A DNA stretch of 33,547 bases. It comes from Acidobacteriota bacterium. Its GTDB lineage: Bacteria; Acidobacteriota; Terriglobia; Bryobacterales; Bryobacteraceae. Every line of letters begins with the position of its first letter. Within the stretch, counting starts at the first letter, position 1. This document shows, piece by piece, positions 7,517 to 14,743 of the stretch. The translations under genes were made by a program, and so were the position numbers. Under the pieces are notes generated by a model, which worked only from the letters and a program-made list of their open reading frames with translations, was not told where the DNA came from and did not search any database. The DNA lies in contig JAFDVU010000066.1 in the NCBI GenBank assembly GCA_018268835.1, forward strand, positions 1 through 33,547. Reading direction: 5' to 3'.

Positions 7517-8202
7517 AACGTTCCCTACTCCTGCTTGTTCTTGTCCCGCTGCTGCCGGCGGCGGCGAAGAAGAAACCCTCGGCGCCGGTCGAAACCCCGC
7601 TGGAGCGCTACGTCAACGAGGCCCGCTCGCGGCTGCGAGAGGCGGCGCCACCGACGCCCGGCGCCATCTGGACGCCGGTCTCGCGCCTGGCCGACTCGGC
7701 ACGCGACCCGCGCGCCAGCCAGGTGGACGACATCGTCACCATTCTGGTGGTGGAAAACGCTTCGGCGGTAGCCAGTGGGACCACCAAGACGCAGCGCGCC
7801 ACCAGCGCCACGGCCGCGGTCAATACCCTGGGCGGGATCACCCGGGCCACGGGCCCGCTGGCCAACCTCGCCGGCATGACCGGCAATCAGCAACTCGCGG
7901 GCACCGGCACCACCACGCGCGACGTGGTCATCAGCACCACGCTTACGGCGAAGGTGGCGGCGGTCATGCCCAACGGCAACCTGATCGTCGAAGCGTTCAA
8001 GGACGTTCAGGTCAACGCCGAGCGGCAGACCATCATGGTGCGCGGCATCGTGCGTCCGGCCGACATCGGCGCCACCAATATCGTCCGCTCCGACCACCTC
8101 GGCCAACTCGAGGTGCACGTCAACGGCAAGGGTGTGGTGGGGGATGCCATCCGCCGCCCGTTCATCCTGTACCGGCTGCTGCTCGGCCTGCTGCCCTTCT
8201 GA
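7513..8202 (+). CDS. flgH: Flagellar L-ring protein FlgH without a lipobox
   Basis: FlgH forms the outer-membrane L ring, a bushing for the rod. The 229-residue product shows the FlgH core: DPRASQVDDIVTILVVENAS, AVASGTTKTQR, a Gly/Thr-rich middle, TRDVVISTTLTAKVAAVMPN, GNLIVEAFKDVQVNAERQTI and MVRGIVRPADIGATNIVRSD. The GTG start overlaps the flgA stop and is followed by a clear signal peptide (KRSLLLLVLVPLLPAAA). That peptide ends in Ala-Lys-Lys and contains no cysteine, whereas enteric FlgH is a lipoprotein with a lipobox. It is followed after 3 nt by flgI. Identity is secure, but membrane attachment must differ from the enteric form. Confidence 0.94.
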   Translation: MKRSLLLLVLVPLLPAAAKKKPSAPVETPLERYVNEARSRLREAAPPTPGAIWTPVSRLADSARDPRASQVDDIVTILVVENASAVASGTTKTQRATSATAAVNTLGGITRATGPLANLAGMTGNQQLAGTGTTTRDVVISTTLTAKVAAVMPNGNLIVEAFKDVQVNAERQTIMVRGIVRPADIGATNIVRSDHLGQLEVHVNGKGVVGDAIRRPFILYRLLLGLLPF

Positions 8203-8205
8203 ACC

Positions 8206-9291
8206 ATGACGAACCGGCTACTCACTTTCGTGCTTTGCCTGGCGGTGGCGCGGCCGCTGGCCGCGGCCCGCCTCAAGGATCTGGTCAGCGTGGAAGGCGT
8301 GCGCGACAACCAACTGATCGGCTACGGCATCGTGGTCGGACTGGCCGGCACCGGCGACCGCCAGCAGACCATTTTCTCCATACAAAGCCTGACCAACATG
8401 CTGGAGCGCATGGGGGTGAGCGTTCCGCCGACCGGCGTGCGCGTGGCCAACACGGCCTCGGTGATGGTGACTGCGACGCTGCCGCCGTTCGCCCAGCCGG
8501 GGCTGCGCATCGATGCTACCGCGGCCGCCATCGGCGATGCCAGCAACCTGCAGGGCGGCATCCTGCTGCTGACCTCGCTGCGCGGCGCCGACGGCCAGGT
8601 CTACGCAGTGGCCCAGGGCCCCGTGATCACGGGCGGCTTTTCGTCCGGACGGGCCGGCAACAGCCAGACCGTGAACCATCCGACCGTGGGACGAGCGCCC
8701 GAAGGAGCCACGGTCGAGCGGCCCGCCCCGTCCACGGCTCCTAAAGAGACCATCCGCCTGCAACTGCACCGCTCCGACTTCACCACCAGCGCGCGCATCG
8801 TCGAAGCCGTGAACGAGCGCTTCCAAGACGCCGCCCGCGCGGATAACGCCGGGCTGGTCACGATCGCGATTCCTCCGGCGTACAAGGCGCGCCCGACCGA
8901 ATTCATGTCCCAGTTGGAGGGCGTCACCGTGGAAGCGGACAACCCGGCGCGCGTGGTCATCAACGAGCGCACCGGAACCATCGTGCTCGGCAAGGACGTG
9001 CGCATCGCGCCGGTGGCCATCCTGCACGGCAACCTGACGGTGGAGGTACAGACCACGGTAACCGTCTCCCAGCCCAATGCGCTGGCGCAGGGAACCACCG
9101 AAGTGGTCCCGCAGACCAGCGTGACCACCAAAGAAGAAAAGGCGCGCAACGTGGTGCTGCAGCGCGGCGCGACGGTCGAAGAACTGGTGCGCGCGCTGGC
9201 GGCCATCGGTTCCACGCCACGCGATGTCATCGCCATTCTCCAGAATCTGCGCGCCGCCGGCGCGCTCGATGCCGAAGTGGAGGTCATTTGA
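8206..9291 (+). CDS. flgI: Flagellar P-ring protein FlgI
   Basis: FlgI forms the P ring in the peptidoglycan layer. The 361-residue protein starts with a Sec signal peptide (NRLLTFVLCLAVARPLAAA). The highly conserved mature N-terminus follows: RLKDLVSVEGVRDNQLIGYG, IVVGLAGTGDRQQTIFSIQS, LTNMLERMGV. Other family signatures are NTASVMVTATLPPFAQPG, GDASNLQGGILLLTSLRGAD and, at the C-terminus, GATVEELVRALAAIGSTPRD and VIAILQNLRAAGALDAEV. Length matches the family (about 365 aa). The stop codon shares a base with the start of the rod-binding gene. FlgI in the envelope needs the FlgA chaperone encoded two genes upstream. Confidence 0.97.
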   Translation: MTNRLLTFVLCLAVARPLAAARLKDLVSVEGVRDNQLIGYGIVVGLAGTGDRQQTIFSIQSLTNMLERMGVSVPPTGVRVANTASVMVTATLPPFAQPGLRIDATAAAIGDASNLQGGILLLTSLRGADGQVYAVAQGPVITGGFSSGRAGNSQTVNHPTVGRAPEGATVERPAPSTAPKETIRLQLHRSDFTTSARIVEAVNERFQDAARADNAGLVTIAIPPAYKARPTEFMSQLEGVTVEADNPARVVINERTGTIVLGKDVRIAPVAILHGNLTVEVQTTVTVSQPNALAQGTTEVVPQTSVTTKEEKARNVVLQRGATVEELVRALAAIGSTPRDVIAILQNLRAAGALDAEVEVI

Positions 9292-9629
9292 TGGGCACGC
9301 TGGCCATTCCCCCGATCGAAGCGCCCGCCGTTCCGGGCGCCGGCAAGTCCGACGACCCGGCGCGCGTTCGCGACGCGGCCCGCCAGTTCGAGACGCTGTT
9401 GATCGGACAGATTCTGCACTCGGCGCGCGCCGACGGTTCCAACTGGCTCGGCAGCGCCGGGGATGCCTCCGCCGACTGCGCCACGGATTTCGCCGAGCAG
9501 CAGTTCGCCGCCGTGCTGGCGCAGGCTGGAGGGATGGGCCTCGCCCGGCTGGTGGAACAGGGGCTCCAGATGCCTCCCGCGGCCATGCCGCCCGAAACCG
9601 TCGCCCCGGCATCGAACGCCACCTCCTGA
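9291..9629 (+). CDS. flgJ: Rod-binding protein, FlgJ N-terminal domain only
   Basis: The N-terminal domain of FlgJ acts as the rod cap. In enterobacteria it is fused to a peptidoglycan hydrolase that opens the wall for the rod. This 112-residue protein has only the cap domain: DPARVRDAARQFETLLIGQI, LHSAR, then a short acidic stretch and FAEQQFAAVLAQAGGMGLAR followed by LVEQGLQ. The conserved 'aa.qFE.lll.qml...r' and 'G.GLA..l..ql' motifs are clear. The C-terminal muramidase domain is absent, so a separate lytic enzyme must act in trans. The ATG shares one base with the flgI stop and has GGAGG 7 nt upstream. It is the last gene of the plus arm. Confidence 0.88.
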   Translation: MGTLAIPPIEAPAVPGAGKSDDPARVRDAARQFETLLIGQILHSARADGSNWLGSAGDASADCATDFAEQQFAAVLAQAGGMGLARLVEQGLQMPPAAMPPETVAPASNATS

Positions 9630-9776
9630 GGACCCGATGCGCCGACGGGACGGGCCTATCTGGCGCCCCGTCAGCCACTTGGAGGATGCCCGCGCGAGGC
9701 GTGAGCCGGCAGGAATGTGCGGAATTTATCCACACTCTGTAGTTGCAGACCCCTTTATCTTCAATTTTCTGCTACC
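9630..9776. other. Intergenic spacer after the flagellar arm
   Basis: This 147-base spacer separates the end of the flagellar operon from the nfnAB-like gene. The first half is GC-rich and holds a possible stem (GACGGG near 9646 with CCCGTC near 9668) but no T-run, so it is not a convincing intrinsic terminator. The second half (about 9721-9776) is clearly AT-rich and contains a perfect DnaA-box sequence TTATCCACA at 9726-9734. A promoter for the next gene probably lies in the AT-rich part, but I could not pick a convincing -35/-10 pair. Confidence 0.4.
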
Positions 9777-12173
9777 ATGTCGTTTTCTGGGGGTGTTGTG
9801 TTTCTCATCAAGCACAGACAGCAATTCGGCCCGGTCACGTTCCTCTGGCAGATTCAGGCGCCCGAGGTAGCGCGCGCGGCACTCGCCGGTCACTTCGTGA
9901 TGGCCCGCATCGATGAACATGGCGAGCGCATCCCGCTCACGGTCGCCGATTACGATCGCGAAGCGGGTACCGTCACCGTCGTCATTCAGGCCGTCGGCAA
10001 GACCACCTTCGAGATGATGGCCCTGAAAGAGGGCGACTTCATCCTCGACTTCATCGGGCCGCTGGGGCTTCCGAGCCACATCCGCAAACTCACTGGGACG
10101 GTCGTGCTGGTAGGCGGCGGACTGGGCGTGGCACCGGTGTTCCCGCAACTGCGCGAGTACAAGCTGGCCGGCAACCGGACCATTTCGATCGTCGGCTTCC
10201 GCAACCGGGAACAAATGTTCTGGGAAGACCGCTTCCGCGAATACAGCGATGAGCTGATCGTGACCACGGACGACGGCTCCTACGGGCGCAAGGGATTCGT
10301 GACGCACGCGCTGGGCGACGTGCTGACCAACAACAAGGACATCGCGGAGGTCGTCGCCATCGGCCCGATCCCGATGATGAAGGCCTGTAGCGAAGTCACC
10401 CGGCCGTTCGCGGTGCCCACCGTGGTCAGCCTCAACTCGATCATGGTGGATGGCACCGGGATGTGCGGGTCCTGCCGCGTGACCATCGGGGGCGAGATGA
10501 AATTCGCCTGCGTGGACGGCGCCGATTTCGACGGCCACCTGGTCAACTTCGAAGAGCTGTATCTCCGCCAGAAACGCTTCGTGCGCGAGGAGCAGGCCGC
10601 GATGGAGCGCTTCCGCAACGAGAGCGCGCGGCTGGCCGGCATCACCGCGAACCAGGGTTTCCAGCCGCCCTCGTTCACCGCCCCCTGCGATCTGCCGGAA
10701 CCTTTGCCGCGTCCCGCGGGCCCGCTGGTTCCGAAGAACATCCGCACCATCCCGCCGGACCGCGCGCCGATGCCGCACCAGCCGGCCGAAGCCAGGGTGC
10801 ACAACTTCGACGAAGTCGCGCTCGGACTCGATCTCGCCGGGGCCCTTCACGAAGCCGACCGCTGCCTGCGGTGCAAGAAACCGCGCTGCGTTCCGGGCTG
10901 CCCGGTGGGCATCGATATCCCCGGCTTCATCTCGGCTCTGGCGCACCGCGACGTGCCGCACGCCTATCGAATCCTGAAATCCTCCAACGCCCTGCCCTCG
11001 GTGTGCGGCCGGGTCTGCCCGCAGGAATCGCAGTGCGAGGCCACGTGCGTGGTGGGCGCGAAGTATAAGCCGGTCGCCATCGGACGGCTGGAGCGTTTCG
11101 TCGCCGACGCGGCGCTGGGCCGCGGTTGGGATGAGGCTCCGGCCGCGGCAGCCACCCGCGTCAAGCGCGCCGCCATCATCGGATCCGGTCCCGCGGGACT
11201 GGCCTGCGCGGGCGATCTGGCCCGCAACGGGGTGGCGGTGACGATCTACGAAGCCCTGCACGTCGCCGGGGGCGTGCTCAAATACGGCATTCCCGAGTTC
11301 CGCCTGCCGGATGTCATCATCGACGCCGAAATCGAGAACCTCAAGGCGATGGGGGTGGAGATCCGGCTCGACACAGTGATCGGGAAGCTGTTCACGATCC
11401 CGCAACTGCTCGGCGAGATGGGGTACCACGCCGCTTTCGTCGGCACGGGCGCCGGATCCCCGAAGTTCGCGGGCATTCCGGGCGAAGCGCTCAACGGCGT
11501 CTTTTCGGCCAACGAGTTTCTGACCCGCGTCAACCTGATGCGCGGGCACCGGCAGCCGCTTTACGATACGCCGGTCGGGATGGGGCGCCGCGTGGCCGTG
11601 GTCGGGGCGGGCAACACCGCGATGGACGCCGCCCGCGTGGCCCTGCGCATGGGCGCGGATTCGGTGACGGTGGTCTACCGCCGGTCGCGCCGCGAATCGC
11701 CGGCGCGCATCGAAGAGCTGGAACACGCGATGGAGGAAGGGGTTCATTTCGAGTGGCTGACCAACCCGGTGGAGATCAAGGGCGATAGCGAAGGCTGGGT
11801 CACCGGGATGATTTGCCAGAAGATGGCTCTGGGCGAACCCGACGCTTCGGGACGCCGCCGCCCGGTTGCGGTGGAGGGAAGCGAATTCCCGGTCGATGTC
11901 GACACCGTGATTTACGCGCTGGGCACCAGCGCCAACCCGATCATCTCGCAGACCACGCCGGGTTTGAAGACCAACAAGTGGGGCTACATCGAGGTGGACG
12001 AGGCCACCGGGATGACGTCCATCCCCGGCCTGTTCGCGGGCGGCGACATCGTCACCGGCGCCGCCACCGTCATCCTCGCCATGGGGGCCGGAAAGCGCGC
12101 CGCCAAAGGAATGCTCGATTACATGGGAGTCAACAATGCCGTCAACGTGCCCGAAGTGTCACAGTGTCGTTGA
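9777..12173 (+). CDS. Fused NfnA-NfnB type NAD(P)H:ferredoxin oxidoreductase (sulfide dehydrogenase / GltD-like)
   Basis: The family includes the electron-bifurcating NADH-dependent ferredoxin:NADP oxidoreductase NfnAB and sulfide dehydrogenase SudAB, cytoplasmic flavo-iron-sulfur enzymes normally made of two chains. Here both parts are in one protein of about 798 residues. Residues 1 to about 290 are a ferredoxin-reductase unit: GTVVLVGGGLGVAPVFPQLR, then MVDGTGMCGSCRV with Cys230, Cys233, Cys245 and Asp225 as likely [2Fe-2S] ligands. Residues about 345-798 are the GltD-like unit: CLRCKKPRCVPGC (from Cys363) and VCGRVCPQESQCEATC for two [4Fe-4S] clusters. It also has an FAD site (AAIIGSGPAGLACAGDLA), a nucleotide site (VAVVGAGNTAMDAARVAL) and GLFAGGDIVTGAATVILAMG. 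A GTG at 9798 is an alternative start. The next gene overlaps its end by 38 nt. The physiological substrate is not certain. Confidence 0.9.
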   Translation: MSFSGGVVFLIKHRQQFGPVTFLWQIQAPEVARAALAGHFVMARIDEHGERIPLTVADYDREAGTVTVVIQAVGKTTFEMMALKEGDFILDFIGPLGLPSHIRKLTGTVVLVGGGLGVAPVFPQLREYKLAGNRTISIVGFRNREQMFWEDRFREYSDELIVTTDDGSYGRKGFVTHALGDVLTNNKDIAEVVAIGPIPMMKACSEVTRPFAVPTVVSLNSIMVDGTGMCGSCRVTIGGEMKFACVDGADFDGHLVNFEELYLRQKRFVREEQAAMERFRNESARLAGITANQGFQPPSFTAPCDLPEPLPRPAGPLVPKNIRTIPPDRAPMPHQPAEARVHNFDEVALGLDLAGALHEADRCLRCKKPRCVPGCPVGIDIPGFISALAHRDVPHAYRILKSSNALPSVCGRVCPQESQCEATCVVGAKYKPVAIGRLERFVADAALGRGWDEAPAAAATRVKRAAIIGSGPAGLACAGDLARNGVAVTIYEALHVAGGVLKYGIPEFRLPDVIIDAEIENLKAMGVEIRLDTVIGKLFTIPQLLGEMGYHAAFVGTGAGSPKFAGIPGEALNGVFSANEFLTRVNLMRGHRQPLYDTPVGMGRRVAVVGAGNTAMDAARVALRMGADSVTVVYRRSRRESPARIEELEHAMEEGVHFEWLTNPVEIKGDSEGWVTGMICQKMALGEPDASGRRRPVAVEGSEFPVDVDTVIYALGTSANPIISQTTPGLKTNKWGYIEVDEATGMTSIPGLFAGGDIVTGAATVILAMGAGKRAAKGMLDYMGVNNAVNVPEVSQCR

Positions 12174-12762
12174 AGACGATGAAATCTGCTGCGCGCTGAT
12201 CCGCTACACCTGGCGCTGCAAGAGTTGCTTCAAGCTAACCACGGGTTTCGCCATCCCGTATGGCAAGTGCTTCCTCTGCGGCGGCGCTCTCGAGGTGATT
12301 CGCGACCGCGACCTGGGCGACTCCATGCACTTCCGGGCGATTCGCGAAGCCGTACAGTTCGAACTGGACGCGTTCCACTTCTACAAACTGGCGCGCGATA
12401 AGGCGCACGACCCGGCGCAGCGTGCCGTGCTCGAGCGCATGTTCGAAGCCGAGCTGGATCACCTGCACGAACTGGAAGAGAAGTATCACGCGCACCTCGA
12501 CCGCAGCGCCGTGGAACTCTCCGAGGACGAGGACAAACTGCTCGCCAACTGGCTGTTTCAGGGAATCCGCTTCGGCGAGGACACCGGCATCGCGGACCTT
12601 TACAAGGCCGCCATCGAAATGGAGATCCGCACGCGCGACCACTTCCGCAAGTACGCCCGCGATCTGCCGGCGGGGCTGGAGCGCGACCTGTGCGCGGAAC
12701 TCGCCGCCGAGGAAGAGGAGCACGTCGCCCTGCTCACCGGCGAACTGGAACAGATCGAGTAG
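12136..12762 (+). CDS. Rubrerythrin-like protein with N-terminal metal-binding knuckles
   Basis: Rubrerythrins are cytoplasmic di-iron peroxidases that reduce hydrogen peroxide with electrons passed through a rubredoxin-type iron site. In this 208-residue protein the cysteine part comes first: Cys5/Cys8 (CPKC), Cys18/Cys19, Cys28/Cys31 (CKSC) and Cys45/Cys48 (CFLC). A four-helix ferritin-like domain follows, with Glu71/Glu76 (EAVQFELDAFHFYKLA), Glu106-His109 (EAELDHLHELEEKYH), Glu161/Glu163 and Glu192-Glu195-His196 (LAAEEEEHVALL). The order resembles 'reverse' rubrerythrin, with an extra cysteine pair. The ATG lies inside the 3' end of the nfnAB-like gene, preceded by GGGAG, so the two are translationally coupled. 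The obvious inference is that the flavoprotein supplies electrons to it. Confidence 0.82.
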   Translation: MPSTCPKCHSVVEDDEICCALIRYTWRCKSCFKLTTGFAIPYGKCFLCGGALEVIRDRDLGDSMHFRAIREAVQFELDAFHFYKLARDKAHDPAQRAVLERMFEAELDHLHELEEKYHAHLDRSAVELSEDEDKLLANWLFQGIRFGEDTGIADLYKAAIEMEIRTRDHFRKYARDLPAGLERDLCAELAAEEEEHVALLTGELEQIE

Positions 12763-12786
12763 CGTGAAGGGACCCGGCGCCGTCCG

Positions 12787-13980
12787 CTACACGACTTTGC
12801 GCCAGAGCTTGCCCACCTGGATGAGCAGTTCGGCGGGCGGATCCTTGAGCCAGATTTCGGTGTGCTTTTGGCCGTTGATCTCGACCGCGCGGGCCTTGAT
12901 CCTCCGGACGGCCTCACTGACGCTCGGGGCGAGGCCGATGCGCGCCAGGAGCTTATCCACGCGAATGCCGCCGTCGCCGCACACCTCCTCGGGGAGGGGC
13001 ACGCTGGGGATGTCCTGGGGGATTTCGCCGCGGCGCACCACGGAGTTGAAGACTTCGGCGGCGCGGTCGGCGTCCCCGGCGGAGTGGAAGTCGGCCACCA
13101 CGCTCCTGCCGAGCGCGATTTTGGCCTCCATGGGATGCATGGACGCCCGCATGGCCGCGATCTCCTCCATGCTCTTATCGGTGAGCAGTTCGTAGTAGCG
13201 CCACATGAGGTCGTCGGAGACCTGCATGACCTTGCGGAACATGACCTCGGGCGGCTCGGTGATGCCGATGTAGTTGCCGAGCGATTTCGACATCTTGTTG
13301 ACGCCGTCCAGCCCTTCGAGGATGGGTACGGTGGCGACGATCTGCGGCTGCTGGCCGTAATCGCGCTGCAGTTCGCGGCCCACCAGCAGGTTGAACTTCT
13401 GGTCCGTGCCGCCCATCTCGACATCGGCCTCGAGCGCGACCGAATCGTAGCCCTGGGCCAGCGGGTACATGAGTTCGTGCATGGAGATGGCCACGCCGTC
13501 CTTGAGGCGTTTGGCGAAATCGTCGCGCTCCAGGATGCGCGCCACGGTGTACTTGCTGGTGAGCCGGATGACGTCTTCCCACTTGAGCGGGGCCAGCCAG
13601 TGGCTATTGAAGCGGATCTCGGTCTTTTCGGGATCGAGAATTTTGAAGACCTGGTGCTTGTAGGTTTCGGCGTTGCGGTCGATGGCGGCCTGGTCGAGCG
13701 GCGGGCGGGTGACGTTGCGTCCGGTGGGATCGCCGATGCGGCCGGTCATGTCGCCGATGAGGAAGATGACGGTGTGTCCCAGATCCTGGAAGTGCTTCAT
13801 CTTGCGCAGGAGCACGGTGTGGCCCAGGTGCAGGTCGGGGGCGGTCGGGTCGAAGCCCGCTTTGACGCGCAGGGGGCGGCCGGTCTTCGCGCTCTGGACG
13901 AGGCGCTCCTTGAGGTCCTCTTCGCGGATGATCTCCGCCATGCCCTTGCGCAGGTAGGTAAGTTGTTGGTCGATCGTCAT
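12787..13980 (-). CDS. tyrS: Tyrosyl-tRNA synthetase (TyrZ-like)
   Basis: This class I synthetase attaches tyrosine to tRNA-Tyr in the cytoplasm. The 397-residue protein carries the HIGH motif as HLGHT at residues 51-55 (AGFDPTAPDLHLGHTVLL) and KMSKS at 229-233 (GVNKMSKSLGN). GDMTGRIGDPTGRN and ADVEMGGTDQKFNLLVGREL are typical of the bacterial TyrRS Rossmann fold. A C-terminal S4 RNA-binding domain spans about residues 335-397 (RVDKLLARIGLAPSVSEAVR, RIKARAVEINGQ). The pattern fits the TyrZ/type 2 subgroup. Its ATG overlaps the stop of the preceding 87-residue gene (ATGA), making it third in a coupled trio. It ends 24 nt from the convergent rubrerythrin gene. Confidence 0.96.
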   Translation of the reverse strand: MTIDQQLTYLRKGMAEIIREEDLKERLVQSAKTGRPLRVKAGFDPTAPDLHLGHTVLLRKMKHFQDLGHTVIFLIGDMTGRIGDPTGRNVTRPPLDQAAIDRNAETYKHQVFKILDPEKTEIRFNSHWLAPLKWEDVIRLTSKYTVARILERDDFAKRLKDGVAISMHELMYPLAQGYDSVALEADVEMGGTDQKFNLLVGRELQRDYGQQPQIVATVPILEGLDGVNKMSKSLGNYIGITEPPEVMFRKVMQVSDDLMWRYYELLTDKSMEEIAAMRASMHPMEAKIALGRSVVADFHSAGDADRAAEVFNSVVRRGEIPQDIPSVPLPEEVCGDGGIRVDKLLARIGLAPSVSEAVRRIKARAVEINGQKHTEIWLKDPPAELLIQVGKLWRKVV

Positions 13981-14240
13981 GTGCTGAGCGCGCTCTTCAA
14001 ATCTTCGGAGAATTTACGGATCTCTTCGAGTTGTTCCGGGGTGGCGGGCGATTCGGCGCTCCTGGAGACCAGGAAGGCGACGCCATCGCGCCAGACCAGG
14101 TAGGCCAGGCCCTGTTCGGTCATCAGGCCGGTGCCGCCCTGCGTGCCGCCCACGGCGGCGACGCAATTGCCGCGCGCGTAGAGCGAAACGCCCGGCCCTT
14201 CCACCATTTTGCGGATCCCGAGGTCGTCGAGGCGGCTCAC
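13977..14240 (-). CDS. Unrecognised 87-residue protein between bifunctional nuclease and tyrS
   Basis: I do not recognise this small protein. It has a predicted alpha/beta character. MSRLDDLGIRKMVEGPGVSL is followed by YARGNCVAAVGGTQGGTGLM, a strand-rich TEQGLAYLVWRDGVAFLV, and a charged C-terminal helix (ATPEQLEEIRKFSEDLKSAL). It has no signal peptide and no metal motif. It starts at a GTG that overlaps the stop of the upstream nuclease gene (GTGA) and ends in an ATGA overlap with tyrS. This tight coupling on both sides argues that it is really translated. The strand-turn-strand layout could be a small substrate- or protein-binding module, but no function can be assigned. Confidence 0.75.
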   Translation of the reverse strand: MSRLDDLGIRKMVEGPGVSLYARGNCVAAVGGTQGGTGLMTEQGLAYLVWRDGVAFLVSRSAESPATPEQLEEIRKFSEDLKSALST

Positions 14241-14722
14241 ATCTTGTAGCGGCCCAGGTCCTCGTCGTTGAGGCCCTCCAGCCAGCGGCGCAGTTCTTCG
14301 TTATTCACCTTGTCGGAGATAGTGGCCGCCTGCCGGGAGCTTTTGAGCACGCTCTCCTCGACATAGATCGGGCAATCCAGCCGCAGGGCGAGCGCGAGCG
14401 CGTCGCTGGGGCGGGAATCCACGCTGATGAGTTCGCCGTCGCGATCGATCCAGATCACGGCGTAGAACGTGTCTTCCTTGAGTTCGCTGACGACGACCTT
14501 GCGCAGCGAGGTGTTGAGCCCGATGAGCAGGTTGCGGATCAGATCGTGGGTCATCGGCCGCGGAGTCGAAACTTTCTCGATTTCGAGCGCGATGGCGTTG
14601 GCTTCATACACGCCGACCCAAATGGGAAGCACGGTGCTGCCGTTGACATCCTTGAGGATCACGATCGGCATGTTGTTCACGGGATCCATCATGAGCCCGC
14701 GGATCTTCATCTCGACTTCCAT
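14237..14722 (-). CDS. Bifunctional nuclease family protein (DUF151)
   Basis: The BFN/DUF151 family has reported DNase and RNase activity in plant homologues; the bacterial role is poorly defined. The 161-residue protein shows the family core: MKIRGLMMDPVNNMPIVILK, STVLPIWVGVYEANAIALEI, then TPRPMTHDLIRNLLIGLNTS, FYAVIWIDRDGELISVDSRP and SDALALALRLDCPIYV. The 'lPI.iG..EA.AI........RP.thdl' and 'DsRpSDAiaLAlr...PI.v' motifs are conserved. A short acidic C-terminal helix pair (NNEELRRWLEGLNDEDLG) follows. A strong GGGAGG precedes the ATG. It is first in the coupled trio with the 87-residue gene and tyrS. Confidence 0.9.
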   Translation of the reverse strand: MEVEMKIRGLMMDPVNNMPIVILKDVNGSTVLPIWVGVYEANAIALEIEKVSTPRPMTHDLIRNLLIGLNTSLRKVVVSELKEDTFYAVIWIDRDGELISVDSRPSDALALALRLDCPIYVEESVLKSSRQAATISDKVNNEELRRWLEGLNDEDLGRYKM

Positions 14723-14743
14723 ATTTGCGGCCTCCCCCCTCGA

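Noticed and set aside
9726..9734. Replication origin
   Set aside because: Only one DnaA box is seen, with no box cluster and no dnaA, dnaN or gyr genes nearby.
9726..11747. A 673-codon open frame on the minus strand across the nfnAB-like gene
   Set aside because: It is the antisense shadow of a GC-rich gene. Its translation is Arg/His/Asp/Ala-rich with no recognisable motif, while the plus frame has complete cofactor motifs.
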